The position numbers and the translations under genes are program-made. From NCBI RefSeq assembly GCF_001431405.1, contig NZ_LDJL01000011.1:186001-250000 (forward strand): 64,000 nucleotides of DNA, given 5' to 3'. Below the pieces are notes generated by a model that was given only the letters and a program-made list of their open reading frames with translations, was not told the DNA's origin and made no database searches. The number at the start of each line of letters is the position of its first letter. Positions within the stretch are counted from its first letter, which is position 1. This DNA is from Pseudoxanthomonas dokdonensis (GTDB lineage: Bacteria; Pseudomonadota; Gammaproteobacteria; Xanthomonadales; Xanthomonadaceae). Below, in pieces: positions 35,314-44,694 of this stretch.

Positions 35314-35429
35314 AGGGGGGCGACGCAGTCGCGTCGTCAACGGAAATCAGCGTCGATGATAGCCCAGTGCCTGCATCGGCGGGCCAACGCCAAGGCACGC
35401 CCTCTTCAACGTGGCGAGTCGCCGGCGAC

Positions 35430-37058
35430 TCAGGGCGATCCGGCGCTGCCGTTGCTGGCGACTTCACGGGCCTGCGCTTCGGCACGCGCACGCGCGGCAT
35501 ACAGCGTGCCCGGAGGCGGCTGGCGCAGGAAGTAGGTGTTGACCCCATCCAGCACCGCCCCGGCAACCTTGCGCTGGTAGGCGGGGTCTTTCAGCCGGCG
35601 CTCTTCTTCAGCGTTGGAGATGAACGCCGTCTCCACCAGCATCGCCGGCATGTCAGAGGTGCGCAGGACCGCGAAGTTGGCGCGTTCGATATGCGGCTTG
35701 TGGTTGTTGCCAACGCGCTTGAGGCCATCGAGCACGTGATTGGCCGCGTCCTCGGAAGCTTTCATGTGGCCGCTCTGGGCCAGGTCCAGCAACACCGCTG
35801 ACAGCGTGTCCTTCTGCAACGGTACGCCGCCAATCAGATCCGAGGCGTTTTCCTTGTCGGCTAGCCAGCGTGCGCGTTGCGACGAGGCACCTTTCAGCGA
35901 CAGCACATAGACCGACGAGCCCTGGGCGCTGCGGTTTTCCGCTGCGTCGGCGTGAATCGAGACAAACATGTCGGCGCCGGCTGCACGCGCCTTGCGTGCG
36001 CGCATCGGCAGCGGGATGAAAACATCGCTGTCACGCGTCATGTAAGCCTTCATGCCGGGGGTGGCATTGATCTGCCGCGCAAGCTCGCGACCGATCGCCA
36101 GCACCACGTTCTTTTCGTAAGTGCCGTTCTTGCCGACGGCACCGGAATCCTGGCCACCATGGCCGGGGTCGATGGCGATCACCAGCGAGCGACTGCCAGC
36201 GGCGATTTCACGCAACGGCGGCGCACTGGTCACGGCTTTTTCCGGCGTGTTCTGTACCGGCGCCGGCTTGCCGGTGGCAATGGTGTAGTTGCCGGCGCTG
36301 GCCGCTGGCGGTGCGGTGCTGGTGGCCACCGGGCTCGCCGCCACGGAACTGGTCACCGCCGCGGTCGTGGCCTGGCCATTGAGAATGGCCTGCGGCGACG
36401 GCGCGCTGCCGCGGGTTGCCGATGCAGCACTGGCAACCGGGGTCGGTACGACGGCGCTGGGCGATGACGTTGCTGAAGCCGTGGTGGTGCTGGAAGCCAA
36501 TACCACTTGCGAAGTCAGCGCAGCCGTCGCACGCGCGGCATCGGCCGGATTGCCGGCCGGCGCGGCGGTTTCAACACTGGCCGTTGACGATACCGGTGGC
36601 TTCGCTGCGCCCGCAGCGACGGTGGCCGCAGTTGTCGCAGGTGCGCTGCCGTCACCCGGCCATTCAATGATCAGGCGGGCTCCGGAGGCGGAGGGCTCGA
36701 CCCGCGGCTTCAGCGCGACCACTTGCTCGGCCAGGTCGAAAACGATGCGCAAGGTACCCGGCTGCGGCTGGCCGGTGCGGACCGACCGCACGATGCCGGC
36801 ACCGGCTGGCAGCTTGAGATTGCGGGTGGCGCTGGAGGCGGGCAGATCGACGACCAGCCGCTCCGGATTGCTCAATGTCAGGGTCTTGAATTCGCCCTGG
36901 CCACGCAGCTCGACTTCGGCGCGAGTGCCTGCGGCGCCGTTGGCAACCAGCACCTGCTGCACTTCGCCGGCCGATACGGGTGCGGCGATCGCCAAGGCAA
37001 GTGCGGTCATCGCCGTCAGGCGATGCCAGGTACTGGAAAGGAGGTCGCCGCTGCGCAT
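35430..37058 (-). CDS. amiC: N-acetylmuramoyl-L-alanine amidase (AmiC type)
   Basis: This exported murein amidase splits daughter cells by cleaving the lactyl-Ala bond. The 542-residue protein has a signal sequence (LTAMTALALAIAAPVSAG), an AMIN domain (about 30-140, VLVANGAAGTRAEVELRG), an Ala/Thr/Pro linker of about 150 residues and an Amidase_3 catalytic domain with zinc ligands in AIDPGHGGQDSGAVG, GTYEKNVVLAIGREL, MFVSIHADAAENR and MLVETAFISNAEEERRL. It lacks a C-terminal LysM. It lies between mutL and tsaE, the position of amiB in E. coli. EnvC/NlpD-type activation is expected from the family. Confidence 0.93.
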   Translation of the reverse strand: MRSGDLLSSTWHRLTAMTALALAIAAPVSAGEVQQVLVANGAAGTRAEVELRGQGEFKTLTLSNPERLVVDLPASSATRNLKLPAGAGIVRSVRTGQPQPGTLRIVFDLAEQVVALKPRVEPSASGARLIIEWPGDGSAPATTAATVAAGAAKPPVSSTASVETAAPAGNPADAARATAALTSQVVLASSTTTASATSSPSAVVPTPVASAASATRGSAPSPQAILNGQATTAAVTSSVAASPVATSTAPPAASAGNYTIATGKPAPVQNTPEKAVTSAPPLREIAAGSRSLVIAIDPGHGGQDSGAVGKNGTYEKNVVLAIGRELARQINATPGMKAYMTRDSDVFIPLPMRARKARAAGADMFVSIHADAAENRSAQGSSVYVLSLKGASSQRARWLADKENASDLIGGVPLQKDTLSAVLLDLAQSGHMKASEDAANHVLDGLKRVGNNHKPHIERANFAVLRTSDMPAMLVETAFISNAEEERRLKDPAYQRKVAGAVLDGVNTYFLRQPPPGTLYAARARAEAQAREVASNGSAGSP

Positions 37059-37142
37059 GAACCGGATTCAACCATCATCCGATCGTGATTGCAAGAACTT
37101 TTCCCTTAATAATCCGTAACCTGCCGGATCTTCCTGAGCAGA

Positions 37143-37619
37143 CTAGCCAGCTGATCGCGGCAAGTGCATGTTATTGGCCAACCGCTGCAACCATTCGGTC
37201 CCCTGAGCACTGTCGGCGCACAGCTCGACCTGCCGGCCCTGATCCTGCATCTGCAGATGGATCCGCAGGTCGGCGGCCGGCAGCGCACCACTCCCGCGCT
37301 CGGGCCATTCCACCAGCCAGAGCGTGGCCACGGCCTCGTCCAGGCCCAGGAATTCCAGCTCGCCGGCGTCGCCAATCCGATACAGATCGAGATGCCAGGC
37401 CTGGCCGCCATCGTCTAGCGGATAACGCTCGATCAGGGTATAGGTGGGGCTGCGGATCGGCCCGCTGACGCCCAGGGCGCGTAACAAGGCACGGGCCAGC
37501 GTCGATTTGCCGGCACCCAGATCGCCCTGCAGATGCAGCACCGCCTGCGAAGGCCGGCTGGCGGCGAGCATCTGGCCCAATCGGTCGGTGGCATCGCTGT
37601 CGGACAGGAATATCTGCAT
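37143..37619 (-). CDS. tsaE: tRNA threonylcarbamoyladenosine biosynthesis ATPase TsaE
   Basis: TsaE supports t6A37 modification of tRNA with TsaB, TsaC and TsaD. The 158-residue P-loop protein has GDLGAGKSTLARALLRAL (Walker A), RSPTYTLIERYPL and LYRIGDAGELEFLGLDEAV. The ATG at 37619 gives the typical short N-terminus (MQIFLSDSDATDRLG); an in-frame upstream ATG at 37688 has no support. The neighbourhood nnr-tsaE-amiC-mutL is a conserved gammaproteobacterial order. Confidence 0.96.
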   Translation of the reverse strand: MQIFLSDSDATDRLGQMLAASRPSQAVLHLQGDLGAGKSTLARALLRALGVSGPIRSPTYTLIERYPLDDGGQAWHLDLYRIGDAGELEFLGLDEAVATLWLVEWPERGSGALPAADLRIHLQMQDQGRQVELCADSAQGTEWLQRLANNMHLPRSAG

Positions 37620-37759
37620 GGGCGTTAGTTTAGAGCGTGTCGGCGGCTTTTTGAGCTGATGCATCGCGCCCCGCGCTGTACCGGCCACGGTCGATTGGCT
37701 GCACGATTGGCCGCGAGCCGGCGAAGCGCTCCGCTGTTGTTTGCGACCGTCACCTGCCG

Positions 37760-39235
37760 CTAGTGATTGACCCAGTACCGCAGCCAGGGCAGCAGGTCAC
37801 TGGGCAGCAGGCCACGCTCGCCTTCCTTGGCGGCTGCTTCGTCGGCGGCCAGCGAATGGATCAAGGCACCTGCGCTGGCGGCCTCGAATGCGGCCAGCCC
37901 CTGCCCGCGCAACGCTGCGATCACCCCCGTCAACAGATCGCCCATGCCGCCGACGGCCATGCCCGGATTGCCGGCATTGATCACCCGCGGCAGTTGCCCT
38001 GGCGCGGCAATGATGGTGCCGGCGCCCTTCAACACAATCACGCTTTGAAAGCGTTCGACCAGCGCCTGCGCGGCGGCAAACCGATCGCGCTGGATGCTGG
38101 ACGTATCACTGTCGAGCAAGCGCGCGGCTTCGCCCGGATGCGGGGTCAGGATGGCGTCGACCAGCGGCGCAGGACGCTTGGCCAACAGGTTGAGAGCGTC
38201 AGCATCCAATACCAGCGGTTTGCCGCTGGCCATCGTCAATGCATGCAGGCCGCTCGCCCATTCGCCCTGCCCCAGGCCAGGCCCCAAGGCGATGCAGTCG
38301 GCGGTCGCCAGCAATGGTGGCAGGTCATCACCGGACTCGATGCCGTGGGCCATGATCTCCGGGCGACGGGCGAGGATCGCCGGCAGATGCCGCTCGCGGG
38401 TGGCAACGGCGACCAGCCCCGCCCCACTGCGCAGTGCGGCTTCGGCAGCGAGAACCACGGCTCCGGCGGTGCCATGACCACCGCCGACACAGACCACCCG
38501 CCCCGACTCGCCTTTGTGGGTATTGCGTCTTCGCGCCAGCAGGCAGCGTGAAATGAATTCCGGCTCCAGCAGCGTCGCCTGCGCAGCGACCTGCGCGAAC
38601 ACCTGCACCGGCACGTCCAGATCATCGAATGCCAACGCGCCGCCGTATTCCAGCGCCGCGCCGGTGCGCAGGCCGATGTGCTGGCCTATGAACTGAAGCG
38701 TGCAACTGGCCACGACCGCGACCGTGGCGACGCTGCCCCGCTGCGCATCCACGCCACTGGGCACGTCCAGCGCCAAAACCGGTGCCGGCTGGCTGTTGAT
38801 GGCGTCGATCAATCGCGACGAAGCCGCATCCGGCGCACGATCCAGGCCGATGCCGAACAGCGCGTCGACAACGACATCCGCGTCGGGCAGTTCGTGTTGG
38901 AACCACTCAACCTGGCCGCCGACGCCCAGATAGTCGGTACATGCGCGCTGCGCCAGCCCGGAGCGCGGCGAATGCGCTTGCAGATGGACCACCGTGACCT
39001 GGCGTCCGGCACGGCGCGCCAACCGCGCCAGTACATAGCCGTCGCCGCCGTTGTTGCCGGGGCCGCAGACCACGACCAGCCGTCGCGCCTGCGGCCAATG
39101 CTGCAGCAGGCACTGCCATGCGGCCTGCCCGGCGCGTTGCATCAGCAGATAGCCATCCCCGCCCAATGCAGTGGTGGCGTGCTGGTCCAGCGCTTTGCCG
39201 GCGGCATTGTCGAACAGCGGATAGGTGGCGGACAT
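37760..39235 (-). CDS. nnr: Bifunctional NAD(P)HX epimerase/dehydratase Nnr
   Basis: Nnr repairs hydrated nicotinamide cofactors. The N-terminal epimerase domain (about 1-220) has VVCGPGNNGGDGYVLAR and the C-terminal ADP-dependent dehydratase domain (about 225-490) has HKGESGRVVCVGG, LGPGLGQGEWAS, LDADALNLL and NAGNPGMAVGGMGDLLTG. The length is 491 residues from ATG 39235; an upstream in-frame extension to 39295 enters the queG promoter and is rejected. The gene heads the minus-strand nnr-tsaE-amiC-mutL series and is divergent from queG, as yjeF and yjeS are in E. coli. Confidence 0.96.
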   Translation of the reverse strand: MSATYPLFDNAAGKALDQHATTALGGDGYLLMQRAGQAAWQCLLQHWPQARRLVVVCGPGNNGGDGYVLARLARRAGRQVTVVHLQAHSPRSGLAQRACTDYLGVGGQVEWFQHELPDADVVVDALFGIGLDRAPDAASSRLIDAINSQPAPVLALDVPSGVDAQRGSVATVAVVASCTLQFIGQHIGLRTGAALEYGGALAFDDLDVPVQVFAQVAAQATLLEPEFISRCLLARRRNTHKGESGRVVCVGGGHGTAGAVVLAAEAALRSGAGLVAVATRERHLPAILARRPEIMAHGIESGDDLPPLLATADCIALGPGLGQGEWASGLHALTMASGKPLVLDADALNLLAKRPAPLVDAILTPHPGEAARLLDSDTSSIQRDRFAAAQALVERFQSVIVLKGAGTIIAAPGQLPRVINAGNPGMAVGGMGDLLTGVIAALRGQGLAAFEAASAGALIHSLAADEAAAKEGERGLLPSDLLPWLRYWVNH

Positions 39236-39258
39236 GCGCCGGATTCTATACTGCACGC
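39236..39258. promoter_or_regulatory. Compact divergent promoter for nnr and queG
   Basis: Only 23 bp separate the two start codons. Forward TATACT (39247-39252) predicts transcription beginning at 39259, the first base of the queG ATG. On the reverse strand TAGAAT overlaps the same bases and predicts a start within 1-2 nt of the nnr ATG. Both mRNAs may therefore lack a 5' leader. No clear -35 is visible, and neither gene has a Shine-Dalgarno. Confidence 0.5.
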
Positions 39259-40347
39259 ATGTCCGAGATGGTCGCCGCCACCCGCCCTTTGCCACCGCCG
39301 CAGCTGCAGGCGCTGGCGCAGCGCGTGCGCGGACTGGCGCGGGAATTCGGCTTCCAGCGCTGCGGCATCAGCGACATCAACCTGTCCCAGGACGAAGCGC
39401 ATCTGCAGGACTGGCTGGCCAACGGGCTGTACGGCAGCATGCACTGGATGGCCCAGCACGGCAGCAAGCGTTCGCGACCGGCCGAGTTGATCCCGGGCAC
39501 GCTGCGGGTGATCTCGGTCGGCCTGGATTATGGCCGCAATGATGGCGACGAAGCCTGGCAGACCCTGGCCGATGGCCAGCGCGCCTACGTCGCCCGCTAC
39601 GCGCTGGGCCGCGACTACCACAAGCTGATGCGCAACCGTTTGCAGCAGCTGGCGTCGCGCATCCAGCAGGAAGTCGGCAGCTTCGGCCACCGGGTGTTCG
39701 TCGACTCGGCACCGGTGCTGGAACGCGCTCTGGCCCGCAACGCGGGACTGGGCTGGATTGGCAAGCACACCTGCCTGATCGACAAGGATGGCGGCTCGTG
39801 GTTTTTCCTCGGCGAAATCTACGTCGACCTGCCGTTGCCGGTGGATGCACCGGCCAGCGCCCATTGCGGCAGCTGCGTGCGCTGCATCGATATCTGCCCG
39901 ACCGCGGCGATCATCGCCCCGCATCGGCTGGACGCGCGCCGCTGCATTTCCTATCTGACCATCGAACACGACGGCAGCATCCCGGAAGCATTGCGCAAGC
40001 CGATTGGCAACCGCATCTTCGGTTGCGACGACTGCCAACTGGTCTGTCCGTGGAACAAGTTCGCCAAACGCAACGACGAGCCGGACTTCCGCGCCCGCAA
40101 TGATCTGGACGTGGCCACGCTGCCGCAGTTGTTTGCCTGGGAAGAAGACGAATTCCTGCGCCGCACCGAAGGCTCGGCGATCCGCCGCAGCGGCCACGAG
40201 CGCTGGCTGCGCAACATCGCCGTGGCGCTGGGCAACGCGCCTGGCCGCCCGGACATCCTGCAGGCATTGGCCTCACGCCGCGATCATCCGTCGCCGCTGG
40301 TGCGTGAACACGTCGCGTGGGCGTTACGCCAGCACGGCGTCAGCTAG
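39259..40347 (+). CDS. queG: Epoxyqueuosine reductase QueG
   Basis: QueG reduces epoxyqueuosine to queuosine in tRNA, using cobalamin and two 4Fe-4S clusters. The 362-residue protein has GFQRCGISDINLS, a middle domain with RVFVDSAPVLERALARNAGLGW, the iron-sulfur motifs CGSCVRCIDICP and CDDCQLVCPWN and a C-terminal HEAT-like segment. The ATG at 39259 lies just 24 bp beyond the divergent nnr start; a frame open to 39118 runs antisense through nnr. It converges on pgi after 18 bp. Confidence 0.96.
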   Translation: MSEMVAATRPLPPPQLQALAQRVRGLAREFGFQRCGISDINLSQDEAHLQDWLANGLYGSMHWMAQHGSKRSRPAELIPGTLRVISVGLDYGRNDGDEAWQTLADGQRAYVARYALGRDYHKLMRNRLQQLASRIQQEVGSFGHRVFVDSAPVLERALARNAGLGWIGKHTCLIDKDGGSWFFLGEIYVDLPLPVDAPASAHCGSCVRCIDICPTAAIIAPHRLDARRCISYLTIEHDGSIPEALRKPIGNRIFGCDDCQLVCPWNKFAKRNDEPDFRARNDLDVATLPQLFAWEEDEFLRRTEGSAIRRSGHERWLRNIAVALGNAPGRPDILQALASRRDHPSPLVREHVAWALRQHGVS

Positions 40348-40365
40348 CGACGCCGCCGGCTTGGT

Positions 40366-41883
40366 TCAAGCGCGAGCCTGTAGCTCCGCCAGCAAGGTAC
40401 GGGTGACCGCGTCATCGGCCTGGACCTGTCCACGCAAAGCCGGCAGCAAACCACTGGCCAGTTGCTTGCCCAGCTCCACCCCGAACTGATCAAAGGCGTT
40501 GATGCCCCAGATCACCGACTGCGCATAGACGCTGTGTTCGTACATTGCAATCAGGCCACCGAGGGATTGCGGGGTCAGCGCATCCAGCAGGATCATCGTG
40601 CTGGGACGACTGCCCGGATAGCTGCGGTGCGGATCATCGCTGCGCTGGCCATTGGCCAGTGCCTCGCTTTGCGCCAGCAGGTTGGACATCAATGCCAGGT
40701 GGTTTTCGGCATAGGGATCGTCGTTGCGCACAGTGCCGACAAAATCCAGCGGCACCACGGTCGTGCCCTGGTGCAGCGCCTGGAAGAAGCTGTGTTGCAC
40801 ATCGGTACCGGCACCGCCCCACCATACCGGCACGGTATCGACATTGACCGGGAGGCCATCGACCTGGACCGATTTACCCAGGCTTTCCATTACCAGTTGC
40901 TGCAGATACGCCGGCAGCAGCGCCAAGCGCTGGTCGTAGGTCATTACCCCATGCGCGGCATGGCCCAGCGCGTTGCGATTCCAGACCGCGGTCAACGCAT
41001 GGCGCACGGCGATGTTGTCGGCCAGCGGCGTGTTGATGACATGCGCATCGAAATCGCTGGCCCCGGCCAGCAACGCCTCGAAGCGCTCGAAGCCAATCGC
41101 CAATGCAATCGGAAAGCCAACCGCCGACCACAGTGAATAACGGCCCCCGACCCAGTCCCACATCGGCAGCACCCGCTGCGGAGCGATGTCGAATGCGGCC
41201 GCGGCGCGCTCGGGATTAGCGCTGACCGCGTAAAGGCGTTCGCTGCCGCCCAGCCAGTCATGCAGGATGCGACCGTTGAGCAGGGTTTCCTGGGTGCTGA
41301 AGGTCTTGGAAATCAGCACCGCGGCGGTGCGTTGCGGATCCAGCGGTGCCAACACCCGTTGCGCGGCAGCGCCATCGACATTGGACAGGAAATGCACGCG
41401 CAGGCGGTTGCCGGCCGGATCGCGCAGCGCATCAGCCACCAGCCGCGGGCCGAGATCCGAGCCACCGATGCCGACGCTGACGATATCGGTGATCCCGCTT
41501 TGTTCCAGTCCAGCGACCAGCGCACCCATCTGCTGGCGCACCGCGCTGGCGGTATTGAACGCTTCACGTGCGAGCGCCGCGTGGCTGTGGTTGCCGCGCA
41601 ACGCGGTGTGCAGCGCTGCCCGGCCCTCGGTGACGTTGACCTGCTCGCCATCGAACAGGCGCCGGAATGCCTGCGTCAACTCGCGCTGGCTGGCCAGCTG
41701 CAGCAACGCATCCAGCGCCTGGCGGTCAAGGCATTGGCGGGCGAAGTTGAAATACAACGGTCCGCTGCGCATCGCCCAGTCCTGCGATCGCTGCGGATCC
41801 TGCTGCAGCAATTGCGTCAACTCGACGCCACGCAGGCGGGCTGCGTGGGGCTGGAGGGCGTCACCGACCGTTGTGGAAATCAT
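40366..41883 (-). CDS. pgi: Glucose-6-phosphate isomerase
   Basis: Pgi interconverts glucose 6-phosphate and fructose 6-phosphate. The 505-residue protein is shorter than the 549-residue E. coli enzyme but keeps the signatures [55 protein letters not shown] and the C-terminal [15 protein letters not shown]. Its ATG overlaps the panD stop by 4 bp, so it is translationally coupled to the pantothenate genes. Fructose 6-phosphate also supplies the nucleotide sugars used in the polysaccharide locus at 54-64 kb. Confidence 0.97.
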   Translation of the reverse strand: MISTTVGDALQPHAARLRGVELTQLLQQDPQRSQDWAMRSGPLYFNFARQCLDRQALDALLQLASQRELTQAFRRLFDGEQVNVTEGRAALHTALRGNHSHAALAREAFNTASAVRQQMGALVAGLEQSGITDIVSVGIGGSDLGPRLVADALRDPAGNRLRVHFLSNVDGAAAQRVLAPLDPQRTAAVLISKTFSTQETLLNGRILHDWLGGSERLYAVSANPERAAAAFDIAPQRVLPMWDWVGGRYSLWSAVGFPIALAIGFERFEALLAGASDFDAHVINTPLADNIAVRHALTAVWNRNALGHAAHGVMTYDQRLALLPAYLQQLVMESLGKSVQVDGLPVNVDTVPVWWGGAGTDVQHSFFQALHQGTTVVPLDFVGTVRNDDPYAENHLALMSNLLAQSEALANGQRSDDPHRSYPGSRPSTMILLDALTPQSLGGLIAMYEHSVYAQSVIWGINAFDQFGVELGKQLASGLLPALRGQVQADDAVTRTLLAELQARA

Positions 41884-42260
41884 GCTGCCTGCTTGGGTAT
41901 CGAATGATTGGTGTGGGTGATGGCATTGGCGCCATCGACGTAGACCAGGTTGGGCTGGAACGCATCGGCCTCGGCCTGGCTCATGCTGGCGAATGCGGCA
42001 ATGATGATGAGGTCGCCGACCTGGACATGGCGGGCTGCACCGCCGTTGAGCGAAATCACCCCGCTGCCTTCATCGGCGCGGATCGCATAGGTCGAAAAGC
42101 GCGCGCCGTTGGTCACGTCCCAGATGTGTACCTGTTCGAATTCGCGGATGCCGGTGGCTTCCAGCAGCAGGCCATCGATGGCGATCGAGCCTTCGTAATT
42201 CAGTTCGGAATGGGTGACGGTGGCGCGGTGGATCTTGGCTTTCAGGAGACTCAGTTGCAT
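41880..42260 (-). CDS. panD: Aspartate 1-decarboxylase (pyruvoyl-dependent)
   Basis: PanD makes beta-alanine from aspartate. The 126-residue proenzyme self-cleaves between Gly24 and Ser25 in [10 protein letters not shown], and the new Ser becomes the pyruvoyl group. [26 protein letters not shown] is the typical fold core. Lys9 and His11 near the N-terminus are in place ([10 protein letters not shown]). The gene follows panC by 171 bp, which is a large gap for this operon; no promoter is obvious in it. Confidence 0.97.
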   Translation of the reverse strand: MQLSLLKAKIHRATVTHSELNYEGSIAIDGLLLEATGIREFEQVHIWDVTNGARFSTYAIRADEGSGVISLNGGAARHVQVGDLIIIAAFASMSQAEADAFQPNLVYVDGANAITHTNHSIPKQAA

Positions 42261-42431
42261 GGTCGTGGACTACGGCTGGCGAAAGCGGCAATTCTATCAG
42301 CCGCACCGTATCACCCGCAGTGGTCTGCTTCAACGCGACGAGTTCAAGACCAATTGGCGTGCAACTGGTTTCAGCGGTGGCCGTAGCCGGCGCAAGACAC
42401 GTTGAGCCAGCGGCTCCCCGTGCGCTACCCC

Positions 42432-43277
42432 TCAGCTGAATTCGAGATTGTCGATGAGCCGGGTCTTGCCCAGTTTGGCCGCCACCAGGGCGACCTTGTC
42501 GCCGCGTTCGCCCTGGTCCGGCTCGCTCAGATCCGGGCGGCGGATGACGCTGTAATCGACCTCGAAGCCGGCGGCAGTCAGTTGCGCGCGCGCGGCCTCT
42601 TCGACCTGTGTGCGCTGCTGCCCGGACAGCAGCGCATCACGCATCGCAATCAGTGCGCGACGGATTTCCGCGGCCTTGGGCCGATCACTGGCGGACAGGT
42701 ACTGGTTGCGCGAGCTCATCGCCAGGCCATCGCTTTCGCGGACGATGCCACCGCCGAGGATTTCAATTGGAAACGCCAGATCCCGGACCATCTGCCGGAT
42801 CACCGCCAGTTGCTGGAAATCCTTCTTGCCGAACGCAGCGATATCGGGCTGGACCTGGTTGAACAGACGGGTGACCACCGTGCAGACGCCATCGAAATGC
42901 CCCGGCCGATGGGCACCTTCGAGCAGACTGCTGACGCCGGGGACATGGACTTTGGCCGCCAGTTCGACCCCGAACGGATACATCGACTCGACCGTCGGCA
43001 ACCACAACACATCGCAGCCGGCACCTTCCAGTCCACTGGTATCGGCTTCCGGGGTACGCGGATAACGGGTGAAATCCTCGTTGGGGCCGAACTGGGTCGG
43101 ATTGACGAACACACTGGAGACGACCCGGTCGGCATACTGGCGGGCCAGCATCACCAGCGAATAGTGGCCGGCGTGCAGGTTGCCCATGGTCGGTACGAAA
43201 CCCACCCGCAGACCTTCGCGCTTCCAGCCGCTGACGCGGGCGCGCAGGGCGTCCAGTTGGGTGATGGTTTCAATCAT
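42432..43277 (-). CDS. panC: Pantothenate synthetase
   Basis: PanC condenses pantoate and beta-alanine with ATP. The 281-residue protein has the nucleotidyl-transferase motif GNLHAGHYSLV (HxGH-like) near residue 34, VFVNPTQFGPNEDFTRYPRT, FGKKDFQQLAVIRQMVRDL and VRESDGLAMSSRNQYL (the KMSKS-type region). It lies 69 bp downstream of panB and 171 bp upstream of panD. It is a homodimer in relatives. Confidence 0.97.
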   Translation of the reverse strand: MIETITQLDALRARVSGWKREGLRVGFVPTMGNLHAGHYSLVMLARQYADRVVSSVFVNPTQFGPNEDFTRYPRTPEADTSGLEGAGCDVLWLPTVESMYPFGVELAAKVHVPGVSSLLEGAHRPGHFDGVCTVVTRLFNQVQPDIAAFGKKDFQQLAVIRQMVRDLAFPIEILGGGIVRESDGLAMSSRNQYLSASDRPKAAEIRRALIAMRDALLSGQQRTQVEEAARAQLTAAGFEVDYSVIRRPDLSEPDQGERGDKVALVAAKLGKTRLIDNLEFS

Positions 43278-43346
43278 GGGTCAATCAGTCCTGGGGCGGC
43301 TGGCAGACGATGCCTGGGTGACAAACGGGGTGATTTCAATCGGGAT

Positions 43347-44159
43347 TCAATACGAATGCGCGGCATCGGGGAACGAACCATCGCGCACCGCCTGCGCATA
43401 GGCCTGCACCGCGCCACTGACCGAGCCGCCTTCGGCAAGGAAATCCTTGACGAACTTCGGCCGGCGGTGGCCGGTATCCAGGCCAAGGAAATCATGCAGC
43501 ACCAGCACCTGGCCATCGCAGTCGGGACCGGCGCCAATGCCAATCGTCGGCGCGGCGACGGCCGCGGTGATCTGGCCCGCCAACTGGGTCGGTACGCATT
43601 CCAGCACCAGCAGCGAGGCGCCAGCGTCGACCACTGCCCTGGCGTCGGCCAGCAGCTTGTCGGCGGCGGCCTGATCGCGGCCCTGCACCTTGTAGCCGCC
43701 GAACTTCAACACCGATTGCGGGGTCAGGCCCAGGTGCGCGCAGACCGGGATATCGCGCTCGCTCAGGTAGCGGATGACCTCCAGCTTGTGGCCGGCGCCT
43801 TCCAGCTTGACCATTTCGGCGCCCGCCTGCAGCAGCGCGATGGATGCCTGCAATGCCCGCTCGGCAGTGGCATCGGACTGGAACGGCAGATCCGCCACCA
43901 GCAACGCACGCTGCAGGCCGCGGGCGACGGCGCGGGTGTGGTAGACGATGTCGTCGACGGTGACCGGCAAGGTCGAATCATGGCCCTGCACCACCATGCC
44001 CAGCGAGTCGCCAATCAGCACCAGGTCGACCCCGGCCCGATCCAGCACCCGCGCGAAACTGTTGTCGTAAGCGGTCAGCATGACCAGCTTGCGGCCCTCC
44101 TGCTTGGCCTGCGCCAATGCCGGGACGGTCCAGGGCTTGCTGTCGGTCTGTGTGCTCAT
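43347..44159 (-). CDS. panB: 3-methyl-2-oxobutanoate hydroxymethyltransferase
   Basis: PanB transfers a hydroxymethyl group from 5,10-methylene-THF to 2-oxoisovalerate, the first pantothenate step. The 270-residue TIM barrel has [39 protein letters not shown] (metal-binding Asp residues), [12 protein letters not shown] and [20 protein letters not shown]. It follows folK by only 15 bp. The tetrahydrofolate used here is the product of the pathway to which FolK belongs. Confidence 0.97.
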   Translation of the reverse strand: MSTQTDSKPWTVPALAQAKQEGRKLVMLTAYDNSFARVLDRAGVDLVLIGDSLGMVVQGHDSTLPVTVDDIVYHTRAVARGLQRALLVADLPFQSDATAERALQASIALLQAGAEMVKLEGAGHKLEVIRYLSERDIPVCAHLGLTPQSVLKFGGYKVQGRDQAAADKLLADARAVVDAGASLLVLECVPTQLAGQITAAVAAPTIGIGAGPDCDGQVLVLHDFLGLDTGHRRPKFVKDFLAEGGSVSGAVQAYAQAVRDGSFPDAAHSY

Positions 44160-44174
44160 CGGCTCATTATCCCC

Positions 44175-44684
44175 TCATAGGGCGTGGATATTCGACACAT
44201 CGAGCACGGACACTGCGTTGCGTGCGCTGCCTTGCCCCGGAATCAGCAGATCCGGTGCGATTTCCAGCAACGGCAGCAGTGCGAATGCGCGTTCGTGCAG
44301 GCGCGGATGCGGCACGCTCAGGCCGGGAACCTCGATCACCTGCTCGCCGTACAGCAACAGGTCGAGATCGAGGGTGCGCGGGCCCCAGCGCAATTCCTGC
44401 CCGCGGTCGCGGCCGAAATCGCGCTCGATGCCCAACAACGCCTGCAACAGATCGACCGCTGCCAGGCTGGTCCGCACCGACGCGGCGGCATTGATGAAGT
44501 CCGGTTGCTGCTGGTTGCCCCACGCCGGCGTGCTGTATTGCCGTGACAGCGCCAGCAAGCGCGTGCCCGGCAACTGGTCGATGCGTTCGGCGGCCTGCGC
44601 CAGGGTATCCCGCACCGCTCCCAGGTTGCCGCCGAGCCCAATGTAGGCGGTGACTGCCGGCAAGCAGCCGGATGTCGCGCTCAT
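44175..44684 (-). CDS. folK: HPPK, 6-hydroxymethyl-7,8-dihydropterin pyrophosphokinase
   Basis: FolK activates the pterin for folate synthesis. The 169-residue protein shows AYIGLGGNLGAVRDTL, NAAASVRTSL, the RWGPRTLDLDLLLYG signature and VPHPRLHERAFALLPLLEIAPDL. The ATG at 44684 lies 10 bp after the pcnB stop; in-frame sequence upstream belongs to pcnB. The pcnB-folK-panB order is conserved in gammaproteobacteria. Confidence 0.96.
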   Translation of the reverse strand: MSATSGCLPAVTAYIGLGGNLGAVRDTLAQAAERIDQLPGTRLLALSRQYSTPAWGNQQQPDFINAAASVRTSLAAVDLLQALLGIERDFGRDRGQELRWGPRTLDLDLLLYGEQVIEVPGLSVPHPRLHERAFALLPLLEIAPDLLIPGQGSARNAVSVLDVSNIHAL

Positions 44685-44694
44685 CCGCGCGGGA

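Noticed and set aside
42402-44180. Plus-strand frame of 592 codons
   Set aside because: Opposite panC and panB; a shadow frame.
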